DNA of 64,000 nt, taken from assembly GCF_900102485.1 (NCBI RefSeq), contig NZ_FNBX01000014.1:1-64000 (forward strand). The letters are read 5' to 3'. The stretch is from Desulfovibrio legallii. GTDB taxonomy: Bacteria; Desulfobacterota; Desulfovibrionia; Desulfovibrionales; Desulfovibrionaceae. Of the stretch, positions 38,750 through 47,137 are shown piece after piece. Each line of letters begins with the position of its first letter. The stretch's first letter is position 1. Made by a program: the position numbers and the translations under genes. The notes below the pieces were generated by a model. It was given only the letters and a program-made list of their open reading frames with translations, searched no databases and was not told where the DNA came from.

Positions 38750-40298
38750 GGTCGTTCTCCTTGGCGCGATCCTCATTGCAGCGGCACTGGGCCTCGCGTT
38801 CCTGCTCGCGCAGTTTTTTCAGGTGCAGCAGGTAGGGCGTCGCCAGCGAAAGGGCCAGGGCCACAATCAGCACCTTGTTGATGGCCCCTTCAAACATGAT
38901 GGCCGGCAGGCCGCCCTCTACGGAATGCGCCAGGTCAAGGCACTTGCCGAGGTTTTCTTCAATCATGGGCCCGAGAATGACGCCTAGAGCCATGGCCCCG
39001 GTGTCCATACCCAGCTTGCCGCCAAAAAAGCCCACAAAGCCAAAGGCCAGCACCACCCAGATATCTACCACGCTGTTGGCGATGGCATAGGCGCCGATGT
39101 AGGAAAGCACCACAATGCTGATGGCCACGAAGGTCAGGCGGATGGTCAGCAGCTTGGCCATGCAGCGGCAGAGCACAAAGCCGATGGGCACCATAAGCAG
39201 GTTTACGGCAAACTGCGAGAAGATGAAGGTGTAGGCCAGCTCGCCGGTGGCGGTAAAAATCTTGAAGCCCGGCTGGATGCCGTGAGCCATGAGCGCGCCC
39301 AGAATGACGGCGGCCACGGCGCTGCCGGGAATGCCCAAAGTCAGCATGGGGATCAGCGAGCCGCCGATGACGGCGTTGTTGGCGCTTTCCGACGAGGCCA
39401 CGCCCTCAAGGCAGCCCGTGCCGTACTTAGCAGGATCCTTGGACCAGCGTTTGCTTTCGTTATAGGCGATGATGGAGGCTATCTCGCCGCCCGCGCCGGG
39501 CAGCATGCCCACCCAGGTGCCGATGAGCGAAGAGCGCAGCAGCACTTTTTTGCAGCGCCCGGCCAGATAATTGAACGTGCGGCGGAAGGTGCCCTTGCGG
39601 GGATTGTATTCCGCCACAAAAGTTTTGTCCGTACCGATGAGATACAGCACCTGCGAAAAGGAAAACAGGCCGATCATGCAGGGAATAACCGAAACGCCCT
39701 GCATGAGGGAATAGCTGCCAAAGGTAAAGCGCGGCACGCCCGTATTGGGGTCCAGCCCGATGGTGGAAACCAGCAGGCCGATGGCCCCGGAAACAATGCC
39801 CTTGCCCATGTTGCCGGGGCTCATGACGGCAATGGTGCTCAAGCCGAACAGGCAGAGCCAGAAGTTTTCCGGCCCGCCGAAGCGCAGGGCGAAACGGGCC
39901 AGGGCCCCGGCGAGAAAGAGGAGGAAAAATACCCCCACAATGCCGCCGAAGGCCGAAGAGAGCAAAGAAGTGTACAGGGCGGCGTCGGCCTCGCCGCGTT
40001 TGGTCAGGGGCCAGCCGTCAAAGGTGGTGGCCACGGAAGAAGGTGTGCCCGGCGTACAGATGAGAATGGCGGAGTTGGTGCCGCCGTAAATGGCGCCCAC
40101 ATAAATGGCCCCCAGCATGACCAGACCGGACGTGGGGGACATGGCAAAGGTTACCGGCACCATGAGGGCCACGCCCATGGTGGCGGAAAGCCCCGGCAGC
40201 GCCCCGATGATAATGCCGCCCGCCAGCCCCAGAATCATGAGCACGATGTTGAAAGGGTCCAGAAGGTTGAGCAGGGAAGGAACAATAAATTCTGTCAT
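38742..40298 (-). CDS. tctA: Tripartite tricarboxylate transporter, large membrane subunit
   Basis: This 518-residue TctA permease has about 11-12 membrane helices. Hallmarks are IIGALPGLSATMGVALMVPVTF, YVGAIYGGTNSAILICTPGT, and, in the second half, GMLPGAGGEIASIIAYNESKR, LTLGIPGSAVAAVILGALMAHGI and KLGMDTGAMALGVILGPMIEENL. The complex imports carboxylates with the periplasmic TctC protein, driven by the ion gradient. Related systems (SlcHFG) are known for sulfolactate uptake. The start at 40298 follows AAGGAACC. A small hairpin precedes it, which may tune tctA against tctC. Confidence 0.95.
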   Translation of the reverse strand: MTEFIVPSLLNLLDPFNIVLMILGLAGGIIIGALPGLSATMGVALMVPVTFAMSPTSGLVMLGAIYVGAIYGGTNSAILICTPGTPSSVATTFDGWPLTKRGEADAALYTSLLSSAFGGIVGVFFLLFLAGALARFALRFGGPENFWLCLFGLSTIAVMSPGNMGKGIVSGAIGLLVSTIGLDPNTGVPRFTFGSYSLMQGVSVIPCMIGLFSFSQVLYLIGTDKTFVAEYNPRKGTFRRTFNYLAGRCKKVLLRSSLIGTWVGMLPGAGGEIASIIAYNESKRWSKDPAKYGTGCLEGVASSESANNAVIGGSLIPMLTLGIPGSAVAAVILGALMAHGIQPGFKIFTATGELAYTFIFSQFAVNLLMVPIGFVLCRCMAKLLTIRLTFVAISIVVLSYIGAYAIANSVVDIWVVLAFGFVGFFGGKLGMDTGAMALGVILGPMIEENLGKCLDLAHSVEGGLPAIMFEGAINKVLIVALALSLATPYLLHLKKLREQEREAQCRCNEDRAKENDHA

Positions 40299-40318
40299 TG
40301 GGGGTTCCTTGATCTTCA

Positions 40319-40339
40319 GGGCGGCGGGCAAAGCCGCCC
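40319..40339 (-). repeat. Short hairpin between tctC and tctA
   Basis: Arms GGGCGGC (40319-40325) and GCCGCCC (40333-40339) form a GC stem with a 7-nt loop in the 187-base gap after tctC. In binding-protein operons such stems often protect the upstream mRNA or attenuate the membrane genes. No other element is seen in this gap. Confidence 0.5.
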
Positions 40340-40485
40340 CGACTGCGGTTTGGGCTGGTCCCGCTGCGGAACCGGCGGAGAAAAAGCTGGGCTGCGCCGC
40401 GCGGGTGCGGAGCGGTTGTGCCGCCGCCATGCTGTACTGACGGCGAACCGCCCCGCCCGTATGAGGGGAAAGAGCGCGGCCAGGC

Positions 40486-41445
40486 TTATTTCAGCAGCCC
40501 GGCTTCCTGCAGCAGTTTCTTGTCGGCCGCTTCCACCGAACGGATATAGGCGGCAGTGGCTTCGCCATCCAGGTATTCCGCCGGCTGGCCGGCTTTTTTC
40601 ATATCAGACAGATAATTGGGGTCGCTGCAAATTTTTTTAAAGGTCTCCCGCAAAAAAGCGAGCGCTTCGGGCGAGGTGCCTTTGGGCGCGGCAAAGATGC
40701 GACGGATGTCCGAAACAAGGTTGATGCCCTGCTCTTTCAGGGTCGGCACATCGGGCAGAAAACCATTGCGTTTTTCCGCCGCCACATTCAGGACGTTAAA
40801 CTCCTCAATGGAGCGCATCACGTCGTTAATGTTGCCGAAGATAAGGTCCACTTCGCCGCCCAGCAGGGCGGCGTTCTGGTCCGCTGCGCCTTTATAGAAA
40901 ACACGGCTCAGCTTCACATCGGGGAAAAGTTTGCAAAATTCCAGAAACATCAGGTGGTGCCCGCTGAGCGGCCCCACGAGCCCCACTTTAAGTTTGTTGG
41001 GATTTTTTTTGGCGTAGTCGAGAATTGCGGCAAACGATTTGAACTTACTGTCTTTTAAAACGACAACGCACTGAGGATCGTTGACCACCTGGGCGATGTA
41101 CTCAAAGCTCTCGGCGTTGAAGGCGGCGCGTTGCGCCAGGGACTGCAGCACAAGGTGAGGCACGTTGAGGCCGCCGATGGCGTAACCATCGGGTGCGGAC
41201 TTGGCTATTTCCGTAAAACCAATAATGCCGCCTGCGCCTGGCTTGTACACAAAGACCCAGGGTTCCTTCACATACTTGTCCCAATACTTCTGCATAATGC
41301 GGGCCTGCACGTCGCTGGAGCCGCCCGCCGTAAACGCGATGATCATGCTGACAGGTTTTTCCGGATAGGCCGCGGCGGCCGGCAGGGCGGCCAGCAGCAG
41401 CGCCAGGGCCAGGGCAAAGCTGGAAAATGCGGTGTTGGGTTTCAT
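40486..41445 (-). CDS. tctC: Tripartite tricarboxylate transporter solute-binding protein
   Basis: This 319-residue periplasmic binding protein of the Bug/TctC family has a Sec signal peptide MKPNTAFSSFALALALLLAA-LPAAAA with cleavage near AAA-YP (residue ~26). The mature start YPEKPVSMIIAFTAGGSSDVQAR and the motif YKPGAGGIIGFTEIAKSAPDGY are typical. The ligand loop contains GPLSGHHLMFLEFCKLF. The start follows TTAGGAGGCACGG. It precedes tctA and tctB and delivers the substrate to them; the ligand cannot be read from sequence but the operon suggests a sulfonated or plain hydroxyacid. Confidence 0.93.
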   Translation of the reverse strand: MKPNTAFSSFALALALLLAALPAAAAYPEKPVSMIIAFTAGGSSDVQARIMQKYWDKYVKEPWVFVYKPGAGGIIGFTEIAKSAPDGYAIGGLNVPHLVLQSLAQRAAFNAESFEYIAQVVNDPQCVVVLKDSKFKSFAAILDYAKKNPNKLKVGLVGPLSGHHLMFLEFCKLFPDVKLSRVFYKGAADQNAALLGGEVDLIFGNINDVMRSIEEFNVLNVAAEKRNGFLPDVPTLKEQGINLVSDIRRIFAAPKGTSPEALAFLRETFKKICSDPNYLSDMKKAGQPAEYLDGEATAAYIRSVEAADKKLLQEAGLLK

Positions 41446-41469
41446 CCGTGCCTCCTAAGTAAGGGGGGA

Positions 41470-41511
41470 AGGGTTTTTGGTCAGGGGCCCGCGCCCCTGA
41501 CCAAAAACCCT
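41470..41511. terminator. 19-bp perfect hairpin between suyB and tctC
   Basis: Arms AGGGTTTTTGGTCAGGGGC (41470-41488) and its exact complement (41493-41511) enclose a 4-nt loop. There is no real T-run after it in the minus direction, so it may be an mRNA-stabilising or attenuating stem that sets different levels for the lyase and the transporter, rather than a full stop. Confidence 0.7.
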
Positions 41512-41522
41512 GACAAAGCGCT

Positions 41523-42683
41523 CTACGCGCTTTCGTACAGACGGGTCATGATGAACTCACGGTGCCCCAGAGCCTCGGCAGAGGTGTTGCGGCCGTTGCA
41601 GGTGCGGAAGAGCATGTCCAGCAGCTTGTCGCCGGCCTGATCCAGGTTGATCTCGCGGCGCAGAATGCCGGAAACGTCCACGTCAATATGCTCGTTCATG
41701 GTGCGCACGGTGCGCGGGTTGGCGGAGAGCTTGATCACCGGCAGAATGGGGTTGCCGATGATGTTGCCCTGGCCCGTGGGGAAGAAGTGGGCCACAAAGC
41801 CGGAGGCGGCGCAGAGGGTCACCATCTCGGCGGCGGCGGAAGAGGAATCCATAAACCACAGGCCGGGGCCGGTGGGGGATTCGGCCTTGTCCAGGCAGCC
41901 GATGACCGGAGCCTTGCGGCCGATCTTCTGGATGTTGCCCAGGGCTTTTTCCTCAATGGTGGTCAGGCCGCCCTCAATATTGCCCTTGGTGGGCTGGGAA
42001 TCACAGAGGTCGTTGGTCTTGTGGTCGTCCACCACCTTGGCGTAGCGGTCAAAAAAGGCCTTGAACTTAGCACGCACTTCGTCGTTGGCGCAGCGGGCCA
42101 TGACCAGATGTTCGCCGCCGGTGATCTCCGTGGTTTCGCCGAACAGGGTGGTGGCCCCGGCTTCCCAGAGTTTGTCAAAGGCGTTGCCCACAGTGGGGTT
42201 GGCCGCAATGCCGGACGTGGTGTCGGATTCGCCGCACTTGGTGGAAACCCACAGCTCGTCCACGCGGCACTCGGTGCGCTGCAGCTCCGTGGCGTAGTGC
42301 ACAAATTCCTTGGCCTTGAGCGAAGCGGCGCGGATGGTCTCCAGGTCGCCGTGCTGCTCAATGCCAAAGCCCGCCACAGGCTTGCCGGTTTTGGCGATGC
42401 CGTCAACCACGCGCTGGGTCCACTGGGGCTCAATGCCGATAACCACCACAGCGGCCACGTTGGGGTTGCAGCCCACGCCGATGAGGGTGCGGAAGTGCAG
42501 GTCAAGGTCTTCGCCGAACTGCAGCCGGCCATAGGCGTGGGGCAGGGCCAGGGTGCCCTTCACGTTGTTGCCCACGGCCTCGCAGGAGGCGTTGGAAAGG
42601 TCGTCCAGAGGCAGGATAATGACGTGATTGCGAATGCCTACCCGGCCGTTATCGCGGCGATAGCCCATAAAAGTCTTTTGCAT
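41523..42683 (-). CDS. suyB: Probable (R)-sulfolactate sulfo-lyase, large subunit (UxaA family)
   Basis: This 386-residue protein of the altronate/galactarate dehydratase (UxaA) C-terminal family starts [20 protein letters not shown]. Conserved segments are [90 protein letters not shown] and [20 protein letters not shown]. In SuyAB the two-subunit enzyme eliminates sulfite from (R)-3-sulfolactate to give pyruvate. The split small/large gene pair, the SuyA-type partner and the Tct importer support that reading over altronate dehydratase, which is a single fused polypeptide in E. coli. GAGGTGG precedes the ATG, 4 bases after suyA. Confidence 0.78.
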   Translation of the reverse strand: MQKTFMGYRRDNGRVGIRNHVIILPLDDLSNASCEAVGNNVKGTLALPHAYGRLQFGEDLDLHFRTLIGVGCNPNVAAVVVIGIEPQWTQRVVDGIAKTGKPVAGFGIEQHGDLETIRAASLKAKEFVHYATELQRTECRVDELWVSTKCGESDTTSGIAANPTVGNAFDKLWEAGATTLFGETTEITGGEHLVMARCANDEVRAKFKAFFDRYAKVVDDHKTNDLCDSQPTKGNIEGGLTTIEEKALGNIQKIGRKAPVIGCLDKAESPTGPGLWFMDSSSAAAEMVTLCAASGFVAHFFPTGQGNIIGNPILPVIKLSANPRTVRTMNEHIDVDVSGILRREINLDQAGDKLLDMLFRTCNGRNTSAEALGHREFIMTRLYESA

Positions 42684-42687
42684 TGGA

Positions 42688-42972
42688 TTACCACCTCTTG
42701 GTTTTGACATTGTGCACATGCAGGTGTTCGCCGCGCTTGATGGGCTTGACCACCTTGCCGATGTCCGTGCCGTACTTGATGACGGTATCGCCTTCGGCCA
42801 GATCTTTAAGGGCAATCTTGTGCCCGATGGGGATATTGTCGAGGGTCGTCATTTCCACGCTGGAATCGCCGTCCATGATCCAGCCGTTGAGCTTCTCGCC
42901 TTTTTTCACCCCTTCGACCACAACCACGCCGACGCTGTCGCCGGGTTCGTGCACTACAAAATGGGTTACCAT
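42688..42972 (-). CDS. suyA: Probable (R)-sulfolactate sulfo-lyase, small subunit (SAF domain)
   Basis: This 94-residue SAF-domain protein reads [20 protein letters not shown] and continues to [20 protein letters not shown], then [20 protein letters not shown] and ends KTKRW. These are the substrate-gating residues of the UxaA N-terminal domain (DSVGV, GHKIA, IG). The ATG at 42972 is chosen because AAGGAGAA sits 7 bases ahead; the ATG 15 bases earlier would place the ribosome binding site inside the gene. It is the first gene of the leftward operon, starting about 165 bases downstream of the predicted sigma-54 promoter. Confidence 0.78.
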   Translation of the reverse strand: MVTHFVVHEPGDSVGVVVVEGVKKGEKLNGWIMDGDSSVEMTTLDNIPIGHKIALKDLAEGDTVIKYGTDIGKVVKPIKRGEHLHVHNVKTKRW

Positions 42973-43146
42973 GCCGTTCTCCTTCATAGCACTGTTGGTA
43001 ATACGCTTTTGTTAAAACAAAGCGGACCTTAGTTTTGTTGCTTGAAAATGTAGAAGCGCAGCTTTATTATATCGTTTATATGCTCCCCCCTTCCAGGCAA
43101 TTTAATAGTTTATATTCAGCAAAAACTCCTACTCTGCGCTTTCTAT

Positions 43147-43163
43147 AGCAAGCGGCATGCCAA
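43147..43163 (-). promoter_or_regulatory. Sigma-54 promoter for the suy-tct-lar operon
   Basis: On the minus strand TTGGCATGCCGCTTGCT (43163 to 43147) matches the sigma-54 consensus TGGCACG-N4-TTGC with GG and GC exactly 10 bases apart. It points at suyA and lies across from a divergent sigma-54 activator gene, which makes a chance match unlikely. The leader to suyA would be about 165 bases, AT-rich. Confidence 0.85.
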
Positions 43164-43216
43164 TACCGGCTTACCCTGAAAACCGGCGAGAGCTCTACAC
43201 TTTTTTTCACATTCAT

Positions 43217-43228
43217 GGTTGGTCAACC
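43217..43228. promoter_or_regulatory. Candidate enhancer palindrome
   Basis: GGTTG-GT-CAACC is a 5-2-5 inverted repeat about 55 bases upstream of the sigma-54 promoter; the neighbouring TCAACACATTGA (43231-43242) is another short inverted repeat. Activators of this type bind upstream palindromes as dimers. The assignment is inferred from position only. Confidence 0.4.
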
Positions 43229-43264
43229 AATCAACACATTGACTTTTTTGGCAAATTTGTTGAA

Positions 43265-43288
43265 ATATGGGCAACGCAACGCCCATAT
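43265..43288. promoter_or_regulatory. 8-8-8 inverted repeat ahead of the activator gene
   Basis: ATATGGGC (43265-43272) and GCCCATAT (43281-43288) are exact complements separated by AACGCAAC. The site lies about 100 bases upstream of the sigma-54 promoter and directly ahead of the activator's ribosome binding site, so it could serve both as enhancer and as autoregulatory operator, or as a hairpin in the activator mRNA. Confidence 0.5.
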
Positions 43289-43305
43289 CTGGGCAGGAGA
43301 CAGCC

Positions 43306-44922
43306 ATGCCCTATCAGGTTACGCCCAATGGTCTCAGCAATCCGTCCCTCACCGTAGGGCAGGTGCTGCACCATCTTTCACGCCTGGTGACGGAAAAAAT
43401 GGACCGCAACGCCTTCTTCCGGATCCTGGCCAAACAGCTTCGTGTTTTATTTCACTATGACCGCTTCTGCATCAACCTTTATGACGCCGAGCGCGAGTTT
43501 CTGAATCTTTTTACCGCCGCCGACGGCACGGTGGTGGAATCTCTCTCCAACACCCGCATTGCCAGCAACACCGTGGCGGGCCTGGCCATCGCCTCGCGCA
43601 AGCCCGTGGTCATCAACGACCTGGCCTCGCAGGATTTCGGCATGGCGCCCCTTTCCCTGGCCACGGTGGGCCTCAACGCCACTATTGCCCTGCCCCTGAT
43701 CATCAACCGCGAAGTCATCGGCACCCTGCACGTCTCCTTTGCCCGCCAGCCGGAAAACGTGGTGGAGATCCTCAACTTTCTGCTGGAGCTGAGCCCGGTG
43801 CTCACCACCTTTCTCTTTGCCGTGCTGGCCGAGGAACGTGCGGCCAACGCCCGCGCCGCGCAGACGCCGCAGCTTGAGGCCGGCGAAAGCGAGGCCGACA
43901 AATCCGGCCTGGAAAGCCGCCTGCTGGAAACCCCGGACATGGTTCGCATTATGGGCACGGCGCGCAAGGTGGCCAAACTGCACATCCCCGTGCTCATTAC
44001 CGGCGAAACGGGCACGGGCAAGAGCATGCTGGCCCGCTGGCTGCACCGCCACAGCCCGCGCCGCGCCCACAGCTTCGTCAAGGTCAACTGTCCATCCCTG
44101 GCCCCCACTCTGTTTGAAAGCGAGATGTTCGGCTATGCCAAGGGGGCCTTTACCGGGGCCACCGCTAAACGCACAGGCCGCATAGAAATAGCCCAGCACG
44201 GCACCCTCTTTCTGGATGAAATCGGGGATCTGGTCCCGGAGATGCAAAGCAAGCTCCTGCAGGTGCTGGAGGAAAATTCTTTTGAACGGGTGGGCGAGGC
44301 CACGCCTATAGGGGTGGATATCCGCGTGCTTTCAGCCACCAATGTGAACCTGGCCGAAGCCATGACTGAGGGCAGGCTGCGCCGCGACCTTTACTACCGT
44401 CTCGGCTCTGTGGTGCTGCACATGCCTGCTCTGCGGGAGCGCAAGGCCGATATCCCCATGTTTGTGGACCACTTCCTCCGACAGTTCGCCACGGAATACG
44501 AGCTGCGGCCGCCCCGGCTGCCCCGCAGCGCGGTCCAGGCCCTTTACGAACACGCCTGGCCCGGCAATATCCGCGAGCTGCGCAACGTGGTGAGCCGCAT
44601 CCTGCTCCACTCCCTGGATGCGGCCGTAACGGACGCCTTCGTGCGCGAAACCCTGCACCTCTGGGTGGCCGCCGATGGTTCCGCAGCCCAGGCCGTTGCG
44701 GAAAGCCCTGCGGCTCCGGTTCGCGCCGCGCCGCAACCGGCCGCCGCGCCCCCGGCCGCGCTGCCCACGCTGGAGGAAAATGAACGCGCCCACATTTGCC
44801 GCGCCCTGGCGCTCACGGGCGGCAAAGTCTCCGGGTCGCGCGGGGCGGCGGCCCTGCTGGGCGTGCCGCGCAGCACCCTGCAGCACCGCATGCGCAAGCT
44901 GGGCATCACGGAAACGCCCTGA
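43306..44922 (+). CDS. Sigma-54-dependent transcriptional activator with GAF domain
   Basis: This is a 538-residue enhancer-binding protein. An N-terminal GAF-type sensor (about 30-175; FHYDRFCINLYD, SRKPVVINDLASQD) precedes the AAA+ domain with Walker A GETGTGKS (233-240), the sigma-54 contact loop GAFTGA (280-285), Walker B GTLFLDEIGD and the arginine-finger region LRRDLYYRLGSVV. The C terminus has a Fis-type helix-turn-helix (GSRGAAALLGVPRSTLQHRM). No response-regulator domain is present, so a small ligand is likely sensed. It is divergent from suyA, where it probably acts. AGGAGA precedes ATG 43306. Confidence 0.93.
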   Translation: MPYQVTPNGLSNPSLTVGQVLHHLSRLVTEKMDRNAFFRILAKQLRVLFHYDRFCINLYDAEREFLNLFTAADGTVVESLSNTRIASNTVAGLAIASRKPVVINDLASQDFGMAPLSLATVGLNATIALPLIINREVIGTLHVSFARQPENVVEILNFLLELSPVLTTFLFAVLAEERAANARAAQTPQLEAGESEADKSGLESRLLETPDMVRIMGTARKVAKLHIPVLITGETGTGKSMLARWLHRHSPRRAHSFVKVNCPSLAPTLFESEMFGYAKGAFTGATAKRTGRIEIAQHGTLFLDEIGDLVPEMQSKLLQVLEENSFERVGEATPIGVDIRVLSATNVNLAEAMTEGRLRRDLYYRLGSVVLHMPALRERKADIPMFVDHFLRQFATEYELRPPRLPRSAVQALYEHAWPGNIRELRNVVSRILLHSLDAAVTDAFVRETLHLWVAADGSAAQAVAESPAAPVRAAPQPAAAPPAALPTLEENERAHICRALALTGGKVSGSRGAAALLGVPRSTLQHRMRKLGITETP

Positions 44923-45095
44923 ACACTGCCGGGCGGTCAGGCCGCCGGCCTGATGGCCGGGCAGCGCCGTCACGCCCCGCACCCGCGCATTTTCGTTCCA
45001 GCCGGGGCGGGCCCGCGCGTACGGCTTGAATTTCGCGGGCAGTGGGCATATCATGCCCTCTTGCGTAACAGAAATCAGCGCTTTTCGGAGTCCGC

Positions 45096-47018
45096 ATGCT
45101 TGAGTATATCCGTTCCAATGCCCAGTCCTTCGGCGTCAAACTGGTGTTCGGCGTCATCATCCTCGTGTTCGTGTTCTGGGGCGTGGGCAGCTTCAGCGAC
45201 AAAGGCGGCCGCAATCTGGCAGCCACGGTCAACGGGGAGCCCATCACGGCGCGGGATTTTGAGATGGCTTACCGCAACGCGGAGGAATCCCTGCTGCGCA
45301 ACAATCCCGGCCTCACCCGCGAGCAGCTCAAGGCGCAACAGCTGGGGCGTCAGGTGCTGCGCGACCTGGTGGCCCAGAGCCTGCTGCGGCAGGAGGCCGC
45401 CCGCATGGGCATCAGCGTGAGCCCTCTGGAGCTGCGCCTGGCCGTGGGCAAAATCAAAGCCTTCCAGAACAGCAAGGGCGAATTCGACCCGGCGGCCTAC
45501 AAGCGCGTGCTGCAGGCCCAGCGCCTCAGCCCCGCCGACTTTGAGCAGGAAACCAGCGCGGACCTTTTGCGGCAAAAGGTGTTCGCCCTGGTTACGGCCG
45601 GCGCGTGGGCGGACCCCGCCGAGGCGCAGAACCGGTATAATTTTTTGCGGGAAAAACGCACGGTGGACTACATCTTCTTGCCCGCCGCCTCCTATAAAGA
45701 CAGCGTCAAGCCCGCTGAGGCCCAGGCGCAGGCCTATTACGACGCCCACAAGGCCGCCTTCGCCGTTCCGGCCAAAGTCAAAGTGGCCTACATCTCCGTG
45801 CGGCCCCAGGACCTGATCAGGCCCGAAAGCATCGACGAAGCCGCGGCCCGGAAGTGGTACGAGGCCAATGCCGCCCGTTTTACGGAAGAGGAGCAGGTCA
45901 AGGCCGCCCACATTCTGGTGCCCCTGGCCGAAGATGCCCCGGAGGCCGACGTGCACAAGGCGCAGGAAACCGCGGCCGCCATTGAAAAGGAACTGGCCAC
46001 GGGCAAAAATTTCGCCGCCGTGGCCGACGCCCACAACGGCCCCAACGCCGCCGGTCCTGGCGGGGAGCTGGGCTGGCTCAAACGCGGCGCAACGGTCAAA
46101 CCCTTTGAAGACGCGGCCTTTGCCCTGGCCCCCGGCCAGGTTTCCAAGCCCGTGCGCAGCCCCTTCGGCCTGCACATCATCAAGGTGGAGGCAAAGAAGC
46201 CCGGCGGCGTCACGCCCTTTGAAAAAGCCCTGCCCGACGTGCGCGCCTCCATGGCCGCCGAACAGGGCGCGGACAAGCTCCACGACGTGCTGGACAGCCT
46301 GATTGAAGACAACATCCTGGGCAAGCCCCTGAAGGCCAGCGCCCAGCGCTTCGGCCTTACGGCCGCCGTTACGGACCTGGCCTCCGCGGCGGAACTGGAA
46401 AAAACCCTGGGCGTCAAGGCCGAGGCGGCCCGAACCCTTGTGAACACCCCGGCGAACGCGCCGCTGGACACGGCCCTGGAAGCCGGCGACGCCTATGTGG
46501 TGGCCAGGGTGCTGGAGGCCGAGCCCGCCGCCACGGAATCCTTCGCCAAGGTCAAGGACAGGATTTTCGCCGCCCTCACGGAGGAGCAGGCCCTGGCCGC
46601 CGCCCTGGCCGCCGCGGCGGAGCGCCGCAAGGAACTGCAGGACGGCCCCCTCAACCCCGCCCTCAAGCAGGGGCTTGGCGTGCGCACCCCGGCCCCTCTG
46701 GAGCGCGGTGGCGCGCTGGAAGGCTTTGCGCCGGATCCGGCCCTGGCCGCGGCCGCGTTCAACGCCCCCGTAGGCGCGTGGCTGCCTACGGCCTTTGCCG
46801 TGCAGAGCCTCAAGGACGGCAAAGGCGCGCTGCTGGCCCACGTCAGCGCTGTGCTGCCGCCGGACGCCAAGGAGTGGGAAACGGTCAAGGACATCATGCA
46901 GAGCGCCGTAACCCGCGAGCGGGCCGAGGGCCTGTTTGAAATCTTTATGCAACGCCTTCTGGTGGACGCCAAAATAGAAGTGAACAACCCCGACCTGGTG
47001 GACAGAAAGAACATGTGA
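45096..47018 (+). CDS. ppiD: Periplasmic peptidyl-prolyl isomerase-type chaperone, PpiD-like
   Basis: This 640-residue protein is anchored by one N-terminal helix (LVFGVIILVFVFWGVGSF, 16-33) with the bulk in the periplasm. A SurA-N-like chaperone region follows (ATVNGEPITARDFEMAYRNA). One parvulin domain spans about 265-365 (EEEQVKAAHILVPLAEDAPE, GGELGWLKRG, SPFGLHIIKVEAKKPG). A long Ala/Leu-rich C-terminal region completes the PpiD layout. It assists folding of proteins emerging from the Sec translocon. The ATG follows TTCGGAG. It is separated from glmS by 119 bases. Confidence 0.92.
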   Translation: MLEYIRSNAQSFGVKLVFGVIILVFVFWGVGSFSDKGGRNLAATVNGEPITARDFEMAYRNAEESLLRNNPGLTREQLKAQQLGRQVLRDLVAQSLLRQEAARMGISVSPLELRLAVGKIKAFQNSKGEFDPAAYKRVLQAQRLSPADFEQETSADLLRQKVFALVTAGAWADPAEAQNRYNFLREKRTVDYIFLPAASYKDSVKPAEAQAQAYYDAHKAAFAVPAKVKVAYISVRPQDLIRPESIDEAAARKWYEANAARFTEEEQVKAAHILVPLAEDAPEADVHKAQETAAAIEKELATGKNFAAVADAHNGPNAAGPGGELGWLKRGATVKPFEDAAFALAPGQVSKPVRSPFGLHIIKVEAKKPGGVTPFEKALPDVRASMAAEQGADKLHDVLDSLIEDNILGKPLKASAQRFGLTAAVTDLASAAELEKTLGVKAEAARTLVNTPANAPLDTALEAGDAYVVARVLEAEPAATESFAKVKDRIFAALTEEQALAAALAAAAERRKELQDGPLNPALKQGLGVRTPAPLERGGALEGFAPDPALAAAAFNAPVGAWLPTAFAVQSLKDGKGALLAHVSAVLPPDAKEWETVKDIMQSAVTRERAEGLFEIFMQRLLVDAKIEVNNPDLVDRKNM

Positions 47019-47137
47019 CCACAGGGCCGGGCTTTGCCCGGCCCTTTCCCTTATATTCCCTGCGGAAGGATTCCCTTCCCTCCCCCCCGAAAAATATGCT
47101 CCGGCTCAACCGGAATGGACTTCAAGGAGATACGGCC

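Noticed and set aside
47015..47137. N-terminal extension of glmS to 47015
   Set aside because: GlmS must begin Met-Cys for its N-terminal nucleophile; ATG 47138 with AAGGAGA provides exactly that.
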